This document shows, piece after piece, positions 1-5,107 of a stretch of DNA of 7,214 nt (the stretch's first letter is position 1; each line of letters starts with the position of its first letter). A program made the translations under genes and the position numbers. This DNA is from RGIG6165 sp045545175 (lineage in GTDB: Bacteria > Bacillota > Clostridia > Oscillospirales > Feifaniaceae): positions 1-7,214 of the forward strand of contig JAZQAK010000028.1 in assembly GCA_045545175.1 (NCBI GenBank). The letters are read 5' to 3'. Below the pieces are notes generated by a model. It was not told where the DNA came from, did not search any database, and saw nothing but the letters and a program-made list of their open reading frames with translations.

Positions 1-831
1 AATTTCCTTGTCCTGCGGATGAATCGAGTCGTTTACTTCAGCCATGAATACCACGGCATCTGTATCGGGGATTGCTGTTTCAGCGGCATTTACCATAAAT
101 TCGCCAAGCTTGTTTTTTGGTTTGTGAAGACCGGGAGTATCAACAAATACATACTGCTCGCATCCAACCGTGTGAATACCTGTGATTCTGTTTCTTGTTG
201 TCTGAGGCTTCTTTGATACTGCCGCCACCTTTTCGCCGACGATGGCGTTGAGAAGGGTGGATTTGCCCACGTTCGGTCTGCCTATAAGGCTTATAAACAT
301 TGTTTTCTGTTCCTTCACAGGCACCTTTGCAGAACCTTCGACAGATTCCGAAATGTCACGTCTGAGTCCGATGGAGGAAAGTATTTCTTCGGCACTTTCC
401 TTCATGTATTCGTCATCCTCTTCACTGACTTCGTGGTCAAATCCGAGAAGGTGAAGAACAGAGTGTACTGCAAGAAATGCCGCTTCACGTTCAAGAGAAT
501 GACCGTATTCTTCAGCCTGCTCCACAGCTTTTTCGAGAGAAATTACAATGTCGCCGATTGCACAGGGTTCATCCGATTCGTCATCGTATTCAATTTCACC
601 GTTTTCAAACATAGGGAAGGATAGTACGTCTGTCGGTGTGTCTTTTCCTCTGTATTCTTTGTTTAATTCGTGTATTTTTCCGTTGTCAACAAAGGTTAAG
701 GATATCTCAACGGGAAAATCAATTTCCTGATAGTCGAGTGCGGCGACGATTGCTTTCTTTACAGTGTTTCTCAGAGCGGTTGTCAATTCAATTTTGTTCT
801 GATCGTTTGTTGAGTATATAGTGTGCTTCAA
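1..831 (-). CDS. ybeY-era: YbeY-Era fusion: rRNA maturation endoribonuclease joined to GTPase Era (3' end beyond window)
   Basis: One open frame of 277 codons runs from a TTG at 831 to the window edge with no stop. Residues 1-158 are a full YbeY domain: TDVLSFPM at 67-74, IGDIVIS at 92-98 and the zinc-binding H-x3-H-x5-H motif (His123, His127, His133). Residues 159-177 form a polar linker. Era begins at Met178 with the P-loop GRPNVGKS (184-191), the switch I stretch QTTRNRITG (210-218) and DTPG (231-234). NKxD and the KH domain lie outside the window. In known families YbeY processes the 16S rRNA 3' end and Era binds that end during 30S assembly, so a fusion makes functional sense. The TTG start is chosen because GGAGG (841-845) lies 9 bases upstream, TTGA overlaps the phoH stop, and the first ATG is codon 74, inside a conserved motif. 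An internal start of Era at 300, preceded by AAGGA, is possible. Confidence 0.93.
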   Translation of the reverse strand, partial: MKHTIYSTNDQNKIELTTALRNTVKKAIVAALDYQEIDFPVEISLTFVDNGKIHELNKEYRGKDTPTDVLSFPMFENGEIEYDDESDEPCAIGDIVISLEKAVEQAEEYGHSLEREAAFLAVHSVLHLLGFDHEVSEEDDEYMKESAEEILSSIGLRRDISESVEGSAKVPVKEQKTMFISLIGRPNVGKSTLLNAIVGEKVAAVSKKPQTTRNRITGIHTVGCEQYVFVDTPGLHKPKNKLGEFMVNAAETAIPDTDAVVFMAEVNDSIHPQDKEI

Positions 832-1856
832 TTTTTGTTTCCTCCGTTTTCTTCTTTGCTGTCGGAAGAAGCAGGCTTTTCCTTGCTTTCTGATGCCTGT
901 CTCTTTTTATCTTCGAATTTTTCGTATGCGTTTATGATTTTCTGAACAAGCGAGTGTCTTACAATGTCCTTGTCCGAGAGGTGGAATACACATATTCCGG
1001 GTATTCCTTCAATAATCTTGGCGGCAAGCTCAAGACCGCTTTTTGTGTTGCCCGGCAGGTCTATCTGCGTAATGTCGCCCGTAACTACAATCTTTGAACC
1101 GAAACCCAGACGTGTTAAGAACATCTTCATTTGTTCGGGTGTTGTGTTCTGTGCCTCATCAAGGATTATAAATGAGTCGTCAAGTGTTCGTCCTCTCATA
1201 TAAGCAAGAGGTGCAATTTCAATAACACCGCGTTCCATGTTCCTTGCGAAGCTCTCAGCACCCATAAGCTCATAAAGAGCATCATACAAAGGTCTCAAAT
1301 ATGGGTCAATCTTGCTTTGAAGGTCACCGGGTAAAAAGCCGAGCCTTTCACCTGCTTCAACGGCGGGGCGGGTGAGAATGATTCGTGATACCTGCTTGGT
1401 TCGAAGAGCCGTAACAGCCATAGCAACGGCAAGGAATGTCTTGCCTGTACCGGCAGGACCGATACCTAAAGTTACGGTGTTTTCTTTAATTGCCTCAATG
1501 TAGTTTTTCTGACCGTAGGTTTTTGCTTTTACGGGTTTGCCTTTGCTTGTTATACATATGCAGTCGCCCGAAAAGTCGCGGAGTTCTTCTGTATTTCCTC
1601 CAGAAACCATGCTTATGACATATCTAACATTTTGCTCAGACAATTCTTCATTCTTTTCCGACAACTTTAAAAGATTCTCTATAACTTCAGATGCGAGATT
1701 TACCTGCTGTTCGTGTCCCGATATTTTTATACCGTCTGTTTTTGATTGAATGACGACATCAAACTCATTTTCTATTATTCTGGTGTTGCTGTCAAAGTTA
1801 CCAAATATGACTGATTGCTTTTGCGGATTGATGCCGCATAAAATTTTCTCGGTCAT
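828..1856 (-). CDS. phoH: PhoH family ATPase (PhoH-like, YbeZ type)
   Basis: This is a 342-residue cytoplasmic P-loop ATPase of the PhoH family, usual length about 320-350. The N-terminal 90 residues resemble the KH-like RNA-binding part of the family. The ATPase core has Walker A GPAGTGKT (133-140), the family stretch LTRPAVEAGERLGFLPGDLQ (161-180), Walker B FIILDEAQN (229-237) and the sensor-like VVTGDITQIDLP (257-268). The last 25 residues are a charged tail rich in Lys, Glu and Ser. The start at 1856 has GAGAGG six bases upstream. It is the first gene of the operon and overlaps the YbeY-Era start by four bases (TTGA). PhoH proteins are proposed RNA helicases or RNA-linked ATPases, and their fixed neighbourhood with ybeY supports a role in RNA or ribosome metabolism. 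The exact substrate is not shown by the sequence. Confidence 0.95.
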   Translation of the reverse strand: MTEKILCGINPQKQSVIFGNFDSNTRIIENEFDVVIQSKTDGIKISGHEQQVNLASEVIENLLKLSEKNEELSEQNVRYVISMVSGGNTEELRDFSGDCICITSKGKPVKAKTYGQKNYIEAIKENTVTLGIGPAGTGKTFLAVAMAVTALRTKQVSRIILTRPAVEAGERLGFLPGDLQSKIDPYLRPLYDALYELMGAESFARNMERGVIEIAPLAYMRGRTLDDSFIILDEAQNTTPEQMKMFLTRLGFGSKIVVTGDITQIDLPGNTKSGLELAAKIIEGIPGICVFHLSDKDIVRHSLVQKIINAYEKFEDKKRQASESKEKPASSDSKEENGGNKN

Positions 1857-1888
1857 GCTTTACCTCTCATATATAAATATACATAATA

Positions 1889-1917
1889 ATTATATAATGT
1901 TTTTTACTATTTTTCAA
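1889..1917 (-). promoter_or_regulatory. Sigma-A type promoter of the phoH-ybeY-era operon
   Basis: On the minus strand, TTGAAA (1912-1917) and a perfect TATAAT (1889-1894) are separated by 17 bases. This places the transcript start near 1882 and gives a leader of about 25 bases before the phoH ATG. The -35 lies within a 7-base inverted repeat at 1905-1922. Confidence 0.75.
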
Positions 1918-1922
1918 TAGTA
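1905..1922. repeat. Inverted repeat in the phoH/dpaA divergent region
   Basis: TACTATT and AATAGTA are perfect 7-base arms around the 4-base centre TTTC. The repeat covers the -35 box of the phoH promoter and lies about 45 bases upstream of the proposed dpaA promoter. It could be an operator or chance structure in AT-rich DNA; the sequence does not decide. Confidence 0.4.
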
Positions 1923-1964
1923 TTTTCGATATTATGTGCTTAAATTATAAATCTTTACGATGTA

Positions 1965-1990
1965 ACAGAAAAATAATGAGATCATATTAT
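1965..1990 (+). promoter_or_regulatory. Candidate sigma-K (mother-cell) promoter of dpaAB
   Basis: AC at 1965-1966 is followed 16 bases later by CATATTAT (1983-1990). In Bacillus the sigma-K consensus is AC, a 16-17 base spacer, then CATAnnnTA; here the last A is a G. The start would fall near 1997, about 24 bases before the dpaA ATG. The dpa operon of Bacillus subtilis is sigma-K controlled, so the match is in a sensible place, but the motif is short and could be chance. Confidence 0.45.
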
Positions 1991-2020
1991 GAAGTATATT
2001 GCTCAATGGAGGCGTTTTTG

Positions 2021-2899
2021 ATGATTGCACATGGAAAAGACGTTAAATTTGCAGTAATCGGCGGAGACGAAAGGCAAATATATGCCGCACTTGATATTGC
2101 AGACCGCGGCTTTGAGGTGGCTCTTTACGGTTTTGATTCGTTCGACGGAGACGTTGGGCTATGTACGAGATGTGATAAAATTCAAGATGCTGTCAGAAAA
2201 GCATCTGTAATTTTATTACCTCTGACGGTGAGCAATGATAATGAATGTTTGAATATGCCACTGTCAACTCAGACTTTAAGCATCAGTACTCTTGCAAATG
2301 TTATTGATAAGAATGCTGTTGTTTTTGGTGGAAAATCGGAAGTTCTTTCCGACACATACGGTGTGAAAGTTATTGATTACTTAGAGAGAGATGAATTCGT
2401 AATTGCCAACGCATACCTTACGGCTGAGAGTGCTGTCGGTATTGCTATGTTTGAAACTAAATCATCTTTAAGAGATACAGACGTCTTGGTAATGGGATAT
2501 GGGAGAATAGGGAAGTCTCTTTGCAGCATTTTAAAGGGGATGGGAGTCAATGTATATGCTTCGGCTCGGAAAAACAGCGATTTTTCGTGGATAAGAGCAT
2601 ATGGCTATTCACCGGTTGACACAAGTAAGGTTTGCGAAGTTATTTCTTCGTGCAAACTTGTTTTTAATACAATTCCTGAACTTGTGCTTGGAAAAGGAAC
2701 GCTCGGCTGTATGCATAAGGACACGCTTATTATAGACCTCGCATCAAAGCCGGGAGGAGTTGATTTCAATGCCGCCAAGGAGTGTGGAATAAAGACAATA
2801 TGGGCGCTGGCATTGCCTGGAAAAAAGCTGCCGGTAAGTGCAGGTAAAATTATGGCAAGGACAGTTATAGATACCCTTGAAGATATGGAGGTAATTTAA
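2021..2899 (+). CDS. dpaA: Dipicolinate synthase subunit A
   Basis: This 292-residue protein is subunit A of dipicolinate synthase (SpoVFA). With DpaB it oxidises a dihydrodipicolinate-pathway intermediate to dipicolinate in the mother cell for loading into the spore core. Visible features are the N-terminal VIGGDERQ (12-19), a second Rossmann glycine motif GYGRIGKS (159-166) for NAD(P), the family block DLASKPGGVDF (239-249) and LPGKKLPVSAGKI (265-277). Length fits the family (B. subtilis about 297). The frame is open upstream to an ATG at 1934, but the start is set at 2021 because GGAGG (2008-2012) lies 8 bases before it and the extra 29 residues look non-coding and would overlap the proposed promoter. 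Its stop shares one base with the dpaB start (TAATG), which suggests coupled translation. Confidence 0.93.
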   Translation: MIAHGKDVKFAVIGGDERQIYAALDIADRGFEVALYGFDSFDGDVGLCTRCDKIQDAVRKASVILLPLTVSNDNECLNMPLSTQTLSISTLANVIDKNAVVFGGKSEVLSDTYGVKVIDYLERDEFVIANAYLTAESAVGIAMFETKSSLRDTDVLVMGYGRIGKSLCSILKGMGVNVYASARKNSDFSWIRAYGYSPVDTSKVCEVISSCKLVFNTIPELVLGKGTLGCMHKDTLIIDLASKPGGVDFNAAKECGIKTIWALALPGKKLPVSAGKIMARTVIDTLEDMEVI

Positions 2900-3459
2900 T
2901 GATTGGGTTTGCAATGTGCGGTTCGTTCTGCAATTTTGCAGTCGCGTTTAACGAACTTGAAAAGCTGACAAAAAGCGGGGAAGAAGTTGTACCGATTATG
3001 TCATATAATGTTTACTCAACAGATACTCGCTTCGGAAAGGCAAAGGACTTTATAGAAAAAGCAGAAAGCCTTTGCGGTAGAAAAGTTGTGCACACGATAC
3101 AGGGTGCAGAGCCACTGGGACCTAAGACAAAGCTTGACTGCCTATGCATATGTCCCTGTACAGGGAATACTCTCGCAAAGCTTTCAAGCGGTATTTGTGA
3201 TACGCCCGTAACACTTGCAGCTAAAGCTCATTTAAGGAACGAGAGACCTCTTGTTATTGCGCTTGCTTCTAATGACAGTCTTCTTGGCAATGCCGAGAAT
3301 TTCGGAAGAATGCTTGCTAGAAGGAATGTGTATTTTGTGCCGCTTAGACAGGATGATGCCAAAGAAAAACCACGAAGTCTTGTGTGTGACTTTGAAAAAT
3401 TGACAGATACAATTGAAAGAGCAAAAAAAGGCTTTCAGATTCAGCCGATTCTCTTATAG
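2899..3459 (+). CDS. dpaB: Dipicolinate synthase subunit B (flavoprotein family)
   Basis: This 186-residue protein is subunit B of dipicolinate synthase (SpoVFB), related to the flavoprotein/DNA-PPCD fold; B. subtilis SpoVFB is about 200 residues. It starts in the TAATG overlap with dpaA. Visible features are the N-terminal IGFAMCGSFC (2-11) typical of the fold and the diagnostic block CPCTGNTLAKLSSG (85-98) followed by DTPVTLAAKAHLR (101-113). DpaA and DpaB together make active dipicolinate synthase in the mother cell late in sporulation. No lysine-pathway gene follows, unlike the Bacillus operon where asd and dapG come next, so here the operon is probably just dpaAB. Confidence 0.94.
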   Translation: MIGFAMCGSFCNFAVAFNELEKLTKSGEEVVPIMSYNVYSTDTRFGKAKDFIEKAESLCGRKVVHTIQGAEPLGPKTKLDCLCICPCTGNTLAKLSSGICDTPVTLAAKAHLRNERPLVIALASNDSLLGNAENFGRMLARRNVYFVPLRQDDAKEKPRSLVCDFEKLTDTIERAKKGFQIQPILL

Positions 3460-3471
3460 TTATAGTTTTTA

Positions 3472-3497
3472 AAATTGTCAAAAATTGTTGATAATTT
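3472..3497 (+). terminator. Weak AT-rich hairpin after dpaB
   Basis: AAATTGTCAA and TTGATAATTT form a 10-base stem with one G-U pair and a 6-base loop, 12 bases after the dpaB stop. It lacks a clear T run and is AT-rich, so it would be at best a weak terminator. Confidence 0.3.
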
Positions 3498-3549
3498 ATT
3501 GAATTGTTTAATGTAATATAAAACAAATCAATAGTTTCGGAGGTCTAAA

Positions 3550-4554
3550 ATGAATTTTAATACAAAGGTTATGGATATAGTGAAGGGCGGAACATTTAAT
3601 GTTCTCGGCAGACCTTACTTTGTAAATGATGTTCCTGCATTTACATGGTCAAACAGTGGTATAGAATTCTGTGCCAAGTGTGACAGAATCACAGTTTTCT
3701 TTGGCGAAAATCCCGCTGAACAGCCTGCTATTTTCAAAATATACGTTGACGGTATTGAAGTTAAGGCTTCGGTTGCCGGTAAAGGTACTACGGCTATGAT
3801 TGAGAACCTGAGAGATAAGATGCATAAGGTTAAAATCCTTCGTATCAGCGAAGGTTCATATTGTGTCAGTGTTCTTAAAGTACAGATTTATGGCAAAGCT
3901 CCTGAATTTTCTCTTCCTGCCGAGAAAATGAGACTAAAGCTTGAGTTCCTCGGCGACTCAATAACGGCAGGCTTCGGTGTACTTGCCGACGGCGAAAAAA
4001 CGGAATATACAACCTATGAGCAGGACAGCACCAAAACATATGCTTATCTTACGGCTGAGGCACTTGATGCAGAAATCAGAACAATCTGTATTTCGGGTGA
4101 GGGTATCTGCCACTCCTGCGGTGATATGGTCGGAACACCCTTTATTAAGTTTTTTAACAGAACATGCAGAGGTGTGGAGGGTTATACACCAGATGATTTT
4201 GTTCCCGACATATTTGTTGTCAACGGCGGCACGAATGATAAGCGTACACATGTGACAAGCGAGGAGTTTATTGAAGGTGTTATTACTCTTTTAAAGGATA
4301 TCAGAAGTAAATATCCTGAAACTCCTATTATCTGGATGTACGGCATGATGGTGCATGTTTTTGATGAGGAGCTGAAAGCGGCAGTAAATCAGTTCAATAA
4401 GACTGATAAGAATACCCATTGTCTGATTGTAAAGTCTGTAAATGATTATAAAAATCAGCGAGGAACATACGGTCACCCCAATGTAAATGCTTCCGTCAGG
4501 TGTGCTGGTATTCTTAAAAGAAAAATATTGGAAGTGCTCTCTCAGAACCGGTAA
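3550..4554 (+). CDS. SGNH/GDSL-type carbohydrate esterase, CE2-like two-domain protein
   Basis: This 334-residue protein has the layout of carbohydrate esterase family 2: an N-terminal beta-rich jelly-roll part (about 1-120) and a C-terminal SGNH hydrolase domain (about 128-330). SGNH blocks are visible: LEFLGDSITAGFG (131-143, nucleophile Ser137), the block II glycine in SGEG (182-185), GGTND (226-230, Asn229) and the catalytic His309 in YGHPN. The position three residues before His309 is Thr instead of Asp. That fits a Ser-His dyad as reported for CE2 enzymes. CE2 enzymes deacetylate plant polysaccharides or oligosaccharides. No signal peptide or membrane segment is seen, so it is probably cytoplasmic and acts on imported acetylated sugars (inference). 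GGAGG lies 6-7 bases before the ATG. I see no clear promoter in the 90 bases after dpaB. Confidence 0.82.
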   Translation: MNFNTKVMDIVKGGTFNVLGRPYFVNDVPAFTWSNSGIEFCAKCDRITVFFGENPAEQPAIFKIYVDGIEVKASVAGKGTTAMIENLRDKMHKVKILRISEGSYCVSVLKVQIYGKAPEFSLPAEKMRLKLEFLGDSITAGFGVLADGEKTEYTTYEQDSTKTYAYLTAEALDAEIRTICISGEGICHSCGDMVGTPFIKFFNRTCRGVEGYTPDDFVPDIFVVNGGTNDKRTHVTSEEFIEGVITLLKDIRSKYPETPIIWMYGMMVHVFDEELKAAVNQFNKTDKNTHCLIVKSVNDYKNQRGTYGHPNVNASVRCAGILKRKILEVLSQNR

Positions 4555-4580
4555 TCTCCGAAAAAATATTAAAAAACCTC

Positions 4581-4609
4581 TTGACAAACACATATAAAAG
4601 TGTTATTAT
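4581..4609 (+). promoter_or_regulatory. Promoter of tRNA-Arg
   Basis: A perfect TTGACA (4581-4586) and TATTAT (4604-4609) are 17 bases apart. The transcript would begin near 4616, about 18 bases before the mature tRNA 5' end. This is the strongest promoter match in the window, as expected for a stable RNA. Confidence 0.85.
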
Positions 4610-4614
4610 ATTTA

Positions 4615-4631
4615 AGCTGTCTTGAACAGCT
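4615..4631 (+). other. Leader hairpin directly before tRNA-Arg
   Basis: AGCTGT and ACAGCT form a 6-base stem with the loop CTTGA, ending two bases before the tRNA 5' end. It takes up nearly the whole predicted 5' leader that RNase P would remove. Confidence 0.5.
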
Positions 4632-4633
4632 AT

Positions 4634-4710
4634 GCGCCGCTAGCTCAGCTGGATAGAGTGTTTGGCTACGAACCAAAAGGTCAGGGGTTCGAGTCCCTTG
4701 CGGCGCGCCA
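4634..4710 (+). tRNA. tRNA-Arg (anticodon ACG)
   Basis: The 77-base cloverleaf is complete. The acceptor stem GCGCCGC pairs with GCGGCGC. The D stem is GCTC/GAGT, the anticodon stem TTTGG/CCAAA with loop CTACGAA, and the anticodon ACG is at 4668-4670. The variable loop is AGGTC, the T arm is AGGGG-TTCGAGT-CCCTT, the discriminator base is G and CCA is encoded. Adenosine 34 would be deaminated to inosine to read CGU, CGC and CGA. It has its own promoter and terminator and is therefore a single-gene transcript. Confidence 0.97.
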
Positions 4711-4712
4711 GT

Positions 4713-4744
4713 AAAAGGAACATCGTTCGATGTTCCTTTTTTCT
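4713..4744 (+). terminator. Rho-independent terminator of tRNA-Arg (hairpin copy 1)
   Basis: AAAAGGAACATCG (4713-4725) pairs with CGATGTTCCTTTT (4728-4740) and a T-rich run continues to 4746. It starts two bases after the tRNA CCA. It is the first of three hairpins in the window with the stem GGAACATC. Confidence 0.9.
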
Positions 4745-4775
4745 TTTATATGTTGGGACTCGAACCCCGAGGGGG

Positions 4776-4824
4776 CTTTTTGCGTAAAGAAAACAACCCA
4801 CGAGTGGTTGTTTTTAGCAAAAAG
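4776..4824. repeat. Large two-part stem-loop within the tRNA-tail repeat
   Basis: The outer arms CTTTTTGC (4776-4783) and GCAAAAAG (4817-4824) enclose the inner arms AAAACAACC (4790-4798) and GGTTGTTTT (4806-4814), with the loop CACGAGT. Both strands would fold. A further palindrome GCTCGA-CT-TCGAGC follows at 4834-4847, and GATGCG is repeated at 4854-4859 and 4865-4870. Confidence 0.65.
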
Positions 4825-4889
4825 GTGCGAGAAGCTCGACTTCGAGCAGATAAGATGCGAAGCAGATGCGTACCTTGCGGCGCGCCAGT

Positions 4890-4920
4890 AAAGGAACATC
4901 TTCGGATGTTCCTTTTTTTT
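4890..4920 (+). terminator. Terminator-like hairpin copy 2 with UUCG tetraloop
   Basis: AAAGGAACATC (4890-4900) pairs with GATGTTCCTTT (4905-4915) around a canonical C(UUCG)G tetraloop, followed by T to 4920. It follows the duplicated tRNA tail, not a gene. It would terminate plus-strand transcripts leaking from the tRNA. Confidence 0.8.
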
Positions 4921-5043
4921 GCTTATATCAGTTGGGACTCGAACTCTGTGATGGCACGAAGCGCAAAATAACTGCCGGAGTTAATAGTGAGAATCAAAAA
5001 GTGATTTGTTGCGGTTTGATACTATTGCATTTTTGAATAAGTT

Positions 5044-5069
5044 AAAAGGAACATCCGAGGATGTTCCTT
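5044..5069 (-). terminator. Terminator of the PocR-AraC regulator gene (hairpin copy 3)
   Basis: The arms AAGGAACATCC (5046-5056) and GGATGTTCCTT (5059-5069) form the stem. Read on the minus strand it lies about 39 bases after the regulator stop and ends in TTTT (5047-5044). The stem is the same as in the two hairpins behind the tRNA, with a different loop. On the plus strand the T run is weak, so its main direction is probably minus. Confidence 0.7.
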
Positions 5070-5107
5070 GTTTGTATTGTTAGATTAAAGCATTAATTCA
5101 TTCGGCA

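Larger units (their letters stand above)
4696..4950. repeat. tRNA-tail repeat region: duplicated tRNA-Arg 3' end plus terminator
   Basis: The 20-base string CCTTGCGGCGCGCCAGTAAA at 4696-4715 (tRNA 3' end and trailer) recurs exactly at 4873-4892, 177 bases downstream. In both copies it is followed by a GGAACATC hairpin, a T run, TTATAT and then GTTGGGACTCGAAC. The second copy has no tRNA body; hairpin-rich DNA (4769-4872) stands in its place. GGGACTCGAACCCC (4755-4768) is the exact reverse complement of the T arm at 4684-4697, and an 11-base version recurs at 4934-4944. No protein gene is credible here: the short frames over it encode peptides derived from tRNA sequence. It may be a partial tandem duplication, a remnant of an element integrated at the tRNA 3' end, or a member of a dispersed repeat family. 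Confidence 0.75.

Noticed and set aside
242..821. Several plus-strand frames over the left end
   Set aside because: They lie opposite the YbeY-Era frame, whose conserved motifs are unmistakable, and show no family features of their own.
1934..2020. N-terminal extension of dpaA by 29 codons
   Set aside because: There is no ribosome site before 1934, the residues match nothing in the family, and the extension would cover the likely promoter. The ATG at 2021 has a good GGAGG.
4681..4899. Minus-strand frame of 72 codons across the tRNA and repeats
   Set aside because: Its ends are translated tRNA 3' sequence (RAARDSNP-type peptide), it has no ribosome site, and it overlaps a functional tRNA. 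I regard it as a spurious product of the repeat.
4750..4971. Plus-strand frame of 73 codons after the tRNA terminator
   Set aside because: It reads through palindromes and the duplicated tRNA tail, has no ribosome binding site and no recognisable protein features.
4920..5010. A second tRNA on the minus strand, suggested by the T-arm-like GTTCGAGTCCC read in reverse
   Set aside because: No acceptor, D or anticodon arms could be placed around it and no CCA follows, so it is at most a fragment.
4713..5069. CRISPR-like array from the three GGAACATC hairpins
   Set aside because: Only three copies exist, spacing is irregular (about 176 and 155 bases), each is a terminator-like palindrome, and no cas gene is seen.
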